DNA of 64,000 bases, from NCBI GenBank assembly GCA_965267425.1, contig OZ253959.1:1612001-1676000 (forward strand). Reading direction: 5' to 3'. This DNA is from G965267425 sp965267425 (GTDB taxonomy: Bacteria > Bacteroidota > Bacteroidia > Flavobacteriales_E > Vicingaceae). Below the pieces are notes generated by a model that saw only the letters and a list, made by a program, of their open reading frames with translations, did not search any database and had not been told where the DNA came from. Numbering within the stretch: the first letter of the stretch is position 1; every line of letters begins with the position of its first letter. Of this stretch, positions 33,071 to 41,057 are shown piece after piece. Both the position numbers and the translations under genes were made by a program.

Positions 33071-33775
33071 TCAATTTTCTAATGCACCTTCATCCACCCA
33101 TAATCTGATTTGATCAATCTTACATTGAGCCAGTTTAGCCTGATTGTAGGGCATTGGGGTAAATCCCGATTCATGACTAACCGTACCGTATAATCTGCCT
33201 GAAAGAGCCTGAGTTTGGATTTGATTGTAATTGGTCAAACTGATTCCACCTGAAGGAGAGCTACTGCCATGACATCCCTGGCAATTATCCCGAATTAGTG
33301 GCAGAATATGAACGCTAAATGAAACGTTATTTGAATCGCAATCATCGCAAGAATTGTTTTGAGCACCTTGTTGAATCCAATTGGCAATTTTGTCAATTTG
33401 ATCTGAACTCAAGGCATTTGCAGGTGGTGGGGGCATGCGCTTGTCCAAATCAGTTTCCGTTATTACGTCGTATAATTCTGATTCACTGAGTTCAAAAGGG
33501 CGAATGTCTATGGTGGTAATAATGGTATTGTAATTGGAAATATCAACTCCATCCTGAGCACTTCCATTACCATGGCAGCCACTAAACGCACAATTACTTT
33601 GTAAAATGGGGGAAATGTCTTTGGTAAAATAGATGGAATCCGGATCACAAGGTTTGTCAGTCGTATCAGAAGGATTGACCATTTCGTCCAATTCAGCAAT
33701 GCCCTTATCGTAATGACATGCTCCAAAAAACACGCATATTGTCATAGTATAAATGGACGTGAGTGCTCGTTTCAT
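33071..33775 (-). CDS. Lipoprotein with two cytochrome c-like CxnCH motifs
   Basis: A 234-residue protein from the ATG at 33775, which gives a signal peptide and lipobox FFGAC (an upstream start at 33814 adds 13 residues). Two similar halves follow. Each begins ISPILQSNCAFSGCHG-like (first, with C-x4-CH) and LPLIRDNCQGCHG (second, CxxCH), then GISL/GVDISNY and a conserved MPPP or MPYNQ. This is the planctomycete-type cytochrome c (c-like) layout common in Bacteroidota lipoproteins, probably binding one or two hemes at the outer membrane. Electron partners are unknown. Confidence 0.78.
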   Translation of the reverse strand: MKRALTSIYTMTICVFFGACHYDKGIAELDEMVNPSDTTDKPCDPDSIYFTKDISPILQSNCAFSGCHGNGSAQDGVDISNYNTIITTIDIRPFELSESELYDVITETDLDKRMPPPPANALSSDQIDKIANWIQQGAQNNSCDDCDSNNVSFSVHILPLIRDNCQGCHGSSSPSGGISLTNYNQIQTQALSGRLYGTVSHESGFTPMPYNQAKLAQCKIDQIRLWVDEGALEN

Positions 33776-34172
33776 TTTTATTTTTTTGTAAGTATTTAGC
33801 ACAGTGTAGGACAAAAATAAGTATTCGCTCTCAAATGTGAATTAATAAAACTAACTGCATAATTGTGTAACCTAAATTGACGAAAATGATTAAATGAAAA
33901 AAATGGATCCTATGGTTGCCGGCGGATTTGGTTGCAAATCGAAGAGCATAGGTTATGCATGAAAGCAATGTTTCTTTTAAAAATTTCAATTTTCTCCACA
34001 ACATTCTAACTACTGACAATCACATAGAATTTTAAATCCTGTAGAATTTATCGAATACGTTTAATATATAGATAATACGCTTATATTAAAATTAATCCAT
34101 ATATCTCATAATTAATATTATGTTAAGTTTAGAAAATTTATATAATCCCCTAGTTATTAGTATTATAAGAAA
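33776..34172. other. AT-rich intergenic region without recognised gene
   Basis: About 400 bases between the cytochrome-like lipoprotein and the next lipoprotein. It is strongly AT-rich, especially 34020-34170, which is mainly A/T with TTAATATATAG-type strings. A 62-codon reading frame at 33831-34019 has no recognisable features and is judged non-coding. Promoters for the minus-strand gene at 33775 probably lie here, but I see no exact consensus box. Confidence 0.6.
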
Positions 34173-34934
34173 TTACTCTACACGGAAAGCTCCTTCGACG
34201 GTATGATGCCATGCTTTATCCGTACGCTCAGAATATAGCTGCACAGATCCTTTGATATAATAATCCCCTGGCTGACGATTTTTTAACAACACACCACCAA
34301 CAGCAGATTCATAATACACCTGAAAATCATCTGAATTTAATTCTTGGCCATTGTATTTAAACTCTTCTACTTTGATCAACGGCTGTAAACTCGACAATGA
34401 AAAGTTGGGTAAAATCTGTATTCGCTGCGAACCTAAACTATCCGGAATTACGCCCAGGGCAATTTTAGGCCAGCGTAAATCACCTGCCATTAAATCAGCC
34501 AGCGTTTCCATGGATTGTCTGGTTATGTGCATGAATTCATTCACCAGTATTTCTTTTTCATTGGTAAGCAGACGTCCACTGCCAATGGTATCATTCATGT
34601 AACGTAAATCATCTAGATTGTCAGCCATGACCAATAATAAATCATTGCTCAGTCTGTCGAATTCCTCTTTTAAAGCATCGTTTTCCTTCTCTTCACTGAT
34701 TTCAAGGAATTCCAGATATGTATCATGGGCTTTCAATGCCCTGTTTAAAATCTCTTCGTTTTTAGGGCTTTGCTCTTCAGATGATAATTGATGGATTTGA
34801 TCCATTTTCATCTCTATGTAGTTGGCCATGAATTGATTATCTACATTCAACCGCCCCAACATTTCCTGGTTATCTGCACATCCCATCCACACAATCGCGC
34901 ATCCGATGGCCAATAAAGTGGTTCTTATTTTCAT
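34173..34934 (-). CDS. Lipoprotein of unknown function (253 aa)
   Basis: A signal peptide with lipobox VWMGC (about residue 19) is followed by a long acidic, helical region (30-140) rich in Glu, Leu and Asn, for example MKMDQIHQLSSEEQ and DALKEEFDRLSNDLLLVM. A beta-like C-terminal half follows, with FSLSSLQPLIKVEEFKYNG and VYYESAVGGVLLKN. It may span a coiled coil and a small sandwich domain. I do not recognise the family. It lies 36 bases downstream of the M19-like hydrolase and may be co-transcribed. Confidence 0.65.
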   Translation of the reverse strand: MKIRTTLLAIGCAIVWMGCADNQEMLGRLNVDNQFMANYIEMKMDQIHQLSSEEQSPKNEEILNRALKAHDTYLEFLEISEEKENDALKEEFDRLSNDLLLVMADNLDDLRYMNDTIGSGRLLTNEKEILVNEFMHITRQSMETLADLMAGDLRWPKIALGVIPDSLGSQRIQILPNFSLSSLQPLIKVEEFKYNGQELNSDDFQVYYESAVGGVLLKNRQPGDYYIKGSVQLYSERTDKAWHHTVEGAFRVE

Positions 34935-34970
34935 CTTTTATGATTTCCATCGAAAATACGAATTCGATGG

Positions 34971-36650
34971 CTATACCTGACGAATCTTGCCTTGTTTCAG
35001 GTAATCGTCATGAAAATACTTTTTCATAAACAACTCTACATTGCCATGCATGATTTTAGCTGCGAGTTCTTTTGCAGAAATACCGTATTGTAAGCCTTTT
35101 AAATAATTTGTATCCCATGTAGGTTTGAATTTGGCCAAGGGCCTGGGTTGTTCCATGTATTTTTGCATTTCTTCGGCCATTTTCGGGAAATCTGCAGCTG
35201 TGCCAAACATATCCAGCTTATTGATGGTGCCATCAAAATCGGAACCTATGCATATTCGATTCCAGGCATGCTTGCGATCTTCACTGGATACCCCATCATT
35301 CATTTTCTCCACTGCATTGTAGATATTGGCCATAATGAGATTGATGTACGCTTCTCTCATTTCCTGTTCCACTTTTGCTAATTCAGATCTTTTCTGCTGA
35401 ATACGTCGTTGTATTTCTTCTCTTTTCTTTCTCCTCCAGGGTCGTCTGCGTTGCAAGGAAATAATGTTGCTTTTCAATAGACGTCGTTGCTTTCTGAATC
35501 CGTCAATGCCATACCCTTCATCAGACAACGCGATCTTATTGGTCAATCTCTTTTCATGCAAAATGATACCCACAAGACCATCTGATTCACGCGTAGCGAT
35601 GAGATCTTCTTTACACAAACTCAGCGATCCACTATTGAAATAATCGAAGTTGGTTACGATGGTGTCCAGATCATTGTTGATGTAATCATCCAGATTTTCT
35701 GCTTCACCAATGGAGGCATGTGAACAAATGATGGGAATGGATAGACCTTCCCTCCTTTTTTGTTCCACTATTTGATAGTATTCCTTACGAGCTCTTGGAC
35801 TCATGTGTTTGGTGTCTATCAATATTCTTCGCAATTGATTGGGTTTGCCATGCTCATCTTCATCGGAAATCAAATCTTGAACCATTATTTTACCTGCTTC
35901 GGTAAATCCATAATTTTTACCCACAGGTTGAGCAAACAACGGTGGTAACGATTCACAATGACCTGAAAGCATGTTCCAATAGTGGTGGGAAAGTGTGATG
36001 TATAAGGGTGCATGACTTCCCTCCTGTCCTTTTGGCCCCCATTTTTTTACCGCAAACACTTGCTTTCTGTAGTATTCATTGTAGTCTGTAGCAGAACAAT
36101 GGTCGGGATCTTTGTGTAAATATTGTTTAGGAAGGTTGTGGGCTAATGAATGCCCTCCTTCAATGGAAATCACGACGGATATATGGTCATCTTCAAGGGA
36201 ATTCATTTCATCAAAACTGGAAACTATTTTGGCAACTTTACCACCGCAATTAGATTGATTGTTCAACACATATTGATATTCTCCCACCAATTCCCGGTAA
36301 TACGGAATGGGTAAATTCCTTCTCAAATCGCGCGACATCATTTTTACATTGGCCATTGAAAACCCAGTAGCATGTCTAATCTTACTGGATTTCATGGGCA
36401 TTAAGCCGGTTCTGGGAAACAACCATTTGCGCTCTATGGGATACAAGGAAATCCAAATAGCACTGACATTGCCTTTGGCCAATTTGGAATAATCTGATTG
36501 TGTAATCTCTGATCGCATGGATTCGTGGTTGTCAAAAAATCCAAGCAACCCCCCTACTTTACTTCTAATTTCACTACAAGCACTTGGGTAATGGGGATGA
36601 TTCCGGAAATGTGTCATTACTGAATGACAATGAATATCAATAGCCTTCAT
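34971..36650 (-). CDS. M19-like (renal dipeptidase family) hydrolase with an inserted basic coil
   Basis: A 559-residue amidohydrolase-superfamily protein. Metal residues are His7 and His9 (DIHCHS), the bridging Glu164 in SIEGGHS, His in LTLSHHYWN and ICSHASIGE, and Asp in CIGSDFDGT, the order seen in membrane dipeptidases (M19). At about 390-440 there is an inserted strongly basic helical stretch (RRRPWRRKKREEIQRR) not usual for M19. No signal peptide is present, so it is probably cytoplasmic. M19 enzymes cut dipeptides, often with a D-residue. It lies directly downstream of the second RHS-tip pair on the same strand. Confidence 0.8.
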   Translation of the reverse strand: MKAIDIHCHSVMTHFRNHPHYPSACSEIRSKVGGLLGFFDNHESMRSEITQSDYSKLAKGNVSAIWISLYPIERKWLFPRTGLMPMKSSKIRHATGFSMANVKMMSRDLRRNLPIPYYRELVGEYQYVLNNQSNCGGKVAKIVSSFDEMNSLEDDHISVVISIEGGHSLAHNLPKQYLHKDPDHCSATDYNEYYRKQVFAVKKWGPKGQEGSHAPLYITLSHHYWNMLSGHCESLPPLFAQPVGKNYGFTEAGKIMVQDLISDEDEHGKPNQLRRILIDTKHMSPRARKEYYQIVEQKRREGLSIPIICSHASIGEAENLDDYINNDLDTIVTNFDYFNSGSLSLCKEDLIATRESDGLVGIILHEKRLTNKIALSDEGYGIDGFRKQRRLLKSNIISLQRRRPWRRKKREEIQRRIQQKRSELAKVEQEMREAYINLIMANIYNAVEKMNDGVSSEDRKHAWNRICIGSDFDGTINKLDMFGTAADFPKMAEEMQKYMEQPRPLAKFKPTWDTNYLKGLQYGISAKELAAKIMHGNVELFMKKYFHDDYLKQGKIRQV

Positions 36651-36783
36651 AGCAATTCATTTGTGTTTTTGGTTTAATAAAGCGGCTAAGGGTCTTATTG
36701 CGATGTGCAATTACTTTCTGGCAATACCTAAAGATAATGCGAAATTCGTGATTTCAAAACATGAATCTTCCAAACTCCAGTTT

Positions 36784-37605
36784 CTATTTAAATGAAAAAA
36801 ATCTGCTATATCGTGACCACTTGGATCTACTAGGTGCAGGTAATTCATGTGGAATTGATTTGGGTCGAAATGGCTTAATGATTCTTGACTGATTGTTTCG
36901 ATAACTGTCAACACTGGGTTTCCCCTGAAGCTGGTTTTTTTCTATGTAGTTAGCAACAGCAAATTGAGGTGCATCATGCGTTATTTTAACAGTGTGAAAA
37001 TATGTAGGATTATCTGAATCACCACTTGCTACAAATTCAGCTACAATGTCATTTCTCTTTGCAGGGTAAAGAACATCAATTGATTTTTGAGGTCGTTGAA
37101 TAACCGGATCAAAAATTTCGGGTTGTTCTAAAATGGGCAATGAGGTGCTTTTTGTCGTAATAAGAAAACCTTTTTCATTTGTTCCCAGGACAAATGAAGA
37201 ACAATTGGAAATATTATGGGCCTTCAGAAAAAAAGCAGAAGAATGTAAGGCCTTTCCAAATCGAGTCGGAATAGAAACCCTGAATTCTGAAGAATAGGTA
37301 TTCTTCAAACTTCTTGCCCTTGCCGGGTATTGATTTAAATCAAGCTCGAAACTTTTTTTTGCAACTGAATAACTCATTTGTGATTTCTGCAGCATATTGG
37401 AATAATCGATTTCGATGTAATAATGTTGCATGTTGACTGAAACAGCACTCTCCCACCCTTTTCCGTTTCTATCTACCTTTTGAATGGGGTCATTTCCTAC
37501 AAATGCCGCTAATACATTAAATTCATGCAAAGGATCTACTGACAAGAAACTTCCTTTTCCAGATAAGAAGAAAAATATGAACACATGGTGGAATAATTTT
37601 TTCAT
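36784..37605 (-). CDS. Orphan RHS-tip protein with NlpC/P60-like Cys/His cargo (C)
   Basis: A 273-residue protein. A short signal peptide (1-18) runs straight into an RHS core end at 20-50 (FLSVDPLHEF, then FVGNDPIQKVDRNGKGW), the clearest RHS signature in the window. The cargo (about 55-273) has Cys135 in NCSSFVL, an NDIVAEF strand at about 186-191 and His204 in YFHTVKI. The order Cys, then GD/ND strand, then His mirrors NlpC/P60 and related papain-like amidases, so a cysteine peptidase or amidase is proposed. Overall identity to named families is low. Its twin D, 31 bases upstream, is disrupted. Confidence 0.68.
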   Translation of the reverse strand: MKKLFHHVFIFFFLSGKGSFLSVDPLHEFNVLAAFVGNDPIQKVDRNGKGWESAVSVNMQHYYIEIDYSNMLQKSQMSYSVAKKSFELDLNQYPARARSLKNTYSSEFRVSIPTRFGKALHSSAFFLKAHNISNCSSFVLGTNEKGFLITTKSTSLPILEQPEIFDPVIQRPQKSIDVLYPAKRNDIVAEFVASGDSDNPTYFHTVKITHDAPQFAVANYIEKNQLQGKPSVDSYRNNQSRIIKPFRPKSIPHELPAPSRSKWSRYSRFFSFK

Positions 37606-37636
37606 TTGAAAGTCGTGTTATTTATCTACCCGTAGG

Positions 37637-38494
37637 TTACCAAAATTTAACGATGTTGAACAGTTTATTCATCAATACAGATGCTCTGGATTCGGTTGCT
37701 ACACCCTCAAAAGAAGCGGCATTTCCGGGAATGATTGGCCTGTATAACTGTACAAAAGAATTATTGATTTTTCTATAATCAACGCTTGAAATTCTCGGTT
37801 TCGCAGATAAGCTCTCCTTTTCTGAAAAGGTCGATTCAGATAGTGGTGTATTATGTGAATGGACCATCATTGTATGTTTATACGCGCCCTGAAGCTCACC
37901 AGCATCATTTTGCTGAAACTGAACTACAATGTCCCCGGCATGGGCTATGGTTCTTGAATTTTCAACTATTGTGGGCTCCGGATGCAACTTTTTAAAAATG
38001 TCTGAATGCTCCAGAATAGGCAAAGGAGTGCTGCGTTCGGTGATAAAAAACCCTTTGCCAAACGTATTTAATGCAAAGGAAGAACAGTTTGCCCACTCGT
38101 TATGTTTTAGTATTTCAGATACATATTCTAATTCATCGTATTTGGATGCGGGAGTGGATATTCTGAATTCCTCACCAACCACGCCTCTTTAGCTAACAGC
38201 TCTACTCTTGTATTGATTTAAAGGAATTTTCATCGTCAAACTATTCGCATGGGTAATCATCTCACTTTCATGAAGTAGTTCATCAAAATCGATTTGAAGG
38301 GAATAATGCCCCATATTCACAGAGACAGCATCTTCCCACCCTTTTCCGTTTCTATCTACTTTTTGAATAGGGTCATTTCCTACAAATTCAAAGGCTGAAT
38401 GAAACTGGCGTAATTCATCAGTATTCAAAAACTTTGCATGCACATTGATTGCAGAAATTGCACTAAACAGCCCTATGCCTATCGGTTTTTTCAC
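37637..38494 (-). pseudogene. Disrupted paralogue of C: RHS-tip protein with in-frame stop (D)
   Basis: Two open stretches, 38494-38189 and 38182-37637, lie in the same frame and join through one TAA stop at codon 102, at the place where C has a Leu codon (C: RSLKN; here VS*RG). Together they give 285 codons with signal peptide (1-20), RHS tip (22-53: FLNTDELRQF, FVGNDPIQKVDRNGKGW) and the same cargo: NCSSFAL (Cys at codon 137), HAGDIVVQF and YKHTMMV (His at codon 207). The second part could restart at a GTG (38182) but would then lack the signal peptide. It is either a true pseudogene, a recoded stop or an assembly error. Confidence 0.75.
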
Positions 38495-38541
38495 AACGCA
38501 AAATAAAGTCGCGAACGCAAAACAATGATTGGTATTACACC

Positions 38542-38586
38542 AAAAAAAACACCCCCGAAAATCAAGGATCTCCGAGGGTGAAAAAA
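38542..38586 (-). terminator. Terminator copy 1 (45-bp exact repeat)
   Basis: On the minus strand CACCCTCG pairs with CGGGGGTG (eight pairs, one G-U) around a 15-base loop, followed by eight T. It ends the transcript of the 39139/38612 gene pair. The same 45 bases recur at 39737-39781. Confidence 0.82.
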
Positions 38587-38611
38587 CTTCAGTTGAATAC
38601 TAATACTCTCT

Positions 38612-39157
38612 TTATTTTTCAATTAAACATTGTGCAAAAGTAGAAGACCGCTTTATCAACTTTTCTTCCATTGAATGCGATATTTCATCATTACCAATCT
38701 TAAGACCAAATGCCTTAATTCCATGTTGGGCAATTAATTCAAACGTTTTATTTTCACATACGTAGTGAATGTTATACTCAATTTCTACCGATTTGTCGTA
38801 ATAATTTCGATTTCCAGTGACGTTTGATTCAGACACTAAGGTAATTATTTGATTATCGGTTAAACGAAGATTAAACGCACTACCTGCTTCAATTGTTTGA
38901 ATACTAGAATTTTTTAATCTCATGTGCAATTTTATTCTCAATATATCAGCCGTATTATCGAATCGAAAATCTATTCTGTTTGTAATTTTTAATTTTTTTC
39001 CAAAGCGCCTTTGTTCAGTCATTGGATCCTCAATGTCATAATCAAATTTGCACTTTTGCGACAGCAAGTCAGAATAGTTAAAAAGCAACGAACAAGTCAA
39101 TATAATTACAACAAATCTATCCACAGCATTACATGATATTAATTTTGTACCAGACAT
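38612..39157 (-). CDS. Secreted protein of unknown function, paralogue of the next gene (181 aa)
   Basis: A hydrophobic segment at about 14-30 followed by SQKCKF looks like a signal peptide. The mature protein begins CKFDYDIEDPMTEQRR and then alternates short strands (ITNRIDFRFDN, ILRIKLHMRLKN, VEIEYNIHYVCENKTFEL) consistent with a beta-rich fold, and ends with FAQCLIEK. The upstream gene has the same opening pattern (CKYKEDKIDPMTDERN) and the same C-terminal cysteine, so the two are tandem paralogues. They overlap by 19 bases. No named family is recognised. Confidence 0.72.
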   Translation of the reverse strand: MSGTKLISCNAVDRFVVIILTCSLLFNYSDLLSQKCKFDYDIEDPMTEQRRFGKKLKITNRIDFRFDNTADILRIKLHMRLKNSSIQTIEAGSAFNLRLTDNQIITLVSESNVTGNRNYYDKSVEIEYNIHYVCENKTFELIAQHGIKAFGLKIGNDEISHSMEEKLIKRSSTFAQCLIEK

Positions 39158-39675
39158 TTTGCATTTTGAATTGAACTATCAAATTCTTTTCCTTCAAATT
39201 TCCAAACAAAATCACTACCGTTTATCTTCACTGATGCAACAGCTATGCCATGTTGAGAAATTTCTTCAAACTGTTCTTTAGAACCATCAAAAAGAACATC
39301 AATGGTTGTCAATACGCCACCCTTATTGCTCACAAAAGTCTTTGGACTGACATTTTCTGAACACGTCATGTTAATCAATTTTTTGTTACCTAATTTTAAC
39401 GTTAACTGCTCATCTTTTGGCACCTCGAAGGTTAATTGACCAGAAAATTTAATGTACATGGCAAATTGATATTGCTCTCCCTTTCTTCTATAACCTAATT
39501 TTTGAAAACTTTTTGATCGGAAATAGGATAAACGATTGCGCTCATCTGTCATAGGATCAATTTTATCCTCTTTGTACTTACACTTTTGAGCAGATAATGT
39601 CGAGTTAAAAAACAGGAAAAGTATCAATGCAATTGGTAATTTTAATTGCCTAGCGTTCACATCCAATCGTATCAC
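39139..39675 (-). CDS. Secreted protein of unknown function, paralogue of the 38612 gene (178 aa)
   Basis: A signal peptide (about 12-30, ending LSAQ) precedes CKYKEDKIDPMTDERN. Strand-like segments GEQYQFAMYIKFSGQLTFEV and LTIDVLFDG-type regions follow, with QHGIAVASVKING corresponding to QHGIKAFGLKIGN in the paralogue, and a closing AKCLVQN. The two cysteines, one just after the signal peptide and one near the end, are shared by both proteins and could pair. The gene lies between two copies of an identical terminator. An accessory role to the RHS-tip locus is possible but unproven. Confidence 0.72.
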   Translation of the reverse strand: MIRLDVNARQLKLPIALILFLFFNSTLSAQKCKYKEDKIDPMTDERNRLSYFRSKSFQKLGYRRKGEQYQFAMYIKFSGQLTFEVPKDEQLTLKLGNKKLINMTCSENVSPKTFVSNKGGVLTTIDVLFDGSKEQFEEISQHGIAVASVKINGSDFVWKFEGKEFDSSIQNAKCLVQN

Positions 39676-39736
39676 GAGATTAGGTTTATTTTGAGTTAAT
39701 CATCTGAAAGATAATTAAAAACGCTATTGTTTTCCA

Positions 39737-39781
39737 AAAAAAAACACCCCCGAAAATCAAGGATCTCCGAGGGTGAAAAAA
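39737..39781 (-). terminator. Terminator copy 2 (45-bp exact repeat)
   Basis: Identical to 38542-38586 over 45 bases, with one extra A in the run (39736-39744). It closes the gyrA-TPR-M16-TPR transcript 18 bases past the end of the last TPR gene. Confidence 0.82.
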
Positions 39782-39798
39782 AATAAAAATGTCTTTAC

Positions 39799-41013
39799 TT
39801 ATTGACCCAATTCCGCTTTTAACGCTTTATACTTATCCAACTGTTCTGTTGAAGTATAAATCTGAATCAAAAATTGAGCAGCACGATTGTTATCGGGCTG
39901 ATATTCTCTGAGCATTTCAAGATGTCCTTGCGCCTCAAGGAACAGTGCGTTGGCTTTTTCCTGAGCAGCATTGTACTTTTCGGTTTCGTTCAAGCCATAC
40001 GTATTTGCTTCCTGAACAACATCATATCCTTGCGTAAATAACATTTCACCCAAATCTTGTAAAGCACCAGTGTTGCTTTCATCAGCTTCAACTGCCTTTT
40101 TGAAATCTTCCTGAGCCTTATCGTATTGTTTCAAGTCTCTGTTTAAGATTCCACGCATGTGAAGTACCAGACTATTGTATGGATCTATATCCAACGTTTC
40201 ATCTAAACGTTGCATCAGTTCATCCGATCTATCCAACGACAAAAACAAGGCAATTTCTCGTTTTATGAGGACAGGATTGTCTTCAAACATTTCACGACCT
40301 TGAACTACGTATTCCAATGCCGCAGTGGTATCTCCTTCTTCCAATAAAATATTACTGATTTGCACATATACACCAGGGTCGTTAAATCCTTTTTGAATCA
40401 ATTCGGCGTATAGCTTTCTGGCTTCAGCGCCATTACCGGCTAGTTGTTGCGCAGTGGCTTCGTATTGCAACATTTTGTTTCCGTCAATGTTGTTTCGTTT
40501 GAAATCATTTTCTTCATCCAATGGAATCAAACTTCTACATGTTTGGAAATAAGCAATGGCTAATTCATAGTTTTTCTGATCATAAAGCAAATATTCACCT
40601 GTGAACATCAATCCAACGGCAATATTGGTCAATACCTGACGGTATTCCGTGTCACCAACGTAACGCTTCTTAACATCAGCCTCTTTACATTTGATAATGC
40701 TGTTTCCGGCTTCAATTAGCAACTTACCATCTGGATCAAATTCAGTCTTCAATCCAAGGGTATCTGAATGCACACCATAATATACCTTGGCACGCATCAA
40801 CCACATTCTTGGATCATTTGATGTAGTAGCGTTGGAATGTGCTGCGTCAATTGCCTTTTTGGCTTCCGTTAGGTAACGCTTTCGATTTGCACTGGATTCT
40901 TTGTCTGAATTGTACTTTCGAATAGTCTGGGCAGCCGTCTCAATATTTGCTTTCTGGGCAGATGCAGCCATCGAAAAGATGGCTACAATTGCCAACAACC
41001 ATAACTTTTTCAT
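39799..41013 (-). CDS. Exported tetratricopeptide-repeat protein (404 aa)
   Basis: A signal peptide (1-19, ending ASAQ) is followed by TPR motifs spread over most of the length, for example SNILLEEGDTTAALEYVVQGREMF, RGILNRDLKQYDKAQEDFKKAVEAD and LGEMLFTQGYD. TPR arrays bind other proteins. It resembles the TPR protein downstream of gyrA (44114-45274) in order of segments, including an early MRAKVYYG / YRGEVYYY helix, so the two are likely paralogues flanking the M16 protease. A periplasmic scaffold role is inferred. Confidence 0.85.
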   Translation of the reverse strand: MKKLWLLAIVAIFSMAASAQKANIETAAQTIRKYNSDKESSANRKRYLTEAKKAIDAAHSNATTSNDPRMWLMRAKVYYGVHSDTLGLKTEFDPDGKLLIEAGNSIIKCKEADVKKRYVGDTEYRQVLTNIAVGLMFTGEYLLYDQKNYELAIAYFQTCRSLIPLDEENDFKRNNIDGNKMLQYEATAQQLAGNGAEARKLYAELIQKGFNDPGVYVQISNILLEEGDTTAALEYVVQGREMFEDNPVLIKREIALFLSLDRSDELMQRLDETLDIDPYNSLVLHMRGILNRDLKQYDKAQEDFKKAVEADESNTGALQDLGEMLFTQGYDVVQEANTYGLNETEKYNAAQEKANALFLEAQGHLEMLREYQPDNNRAAQFLIQIYTSTEQLDKYKALKAELGQ

Positions 41014-41057
41014 TCTTCTGTCGATTTATACTATTAAACGCGACAAATATAGAATTA

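Noticed and set aside
33831..34019. 62-codon reading frame in the AT-rich gap
   Set aside because: No initiation context, no domain, and composition of non-coding AT-rich DNA.
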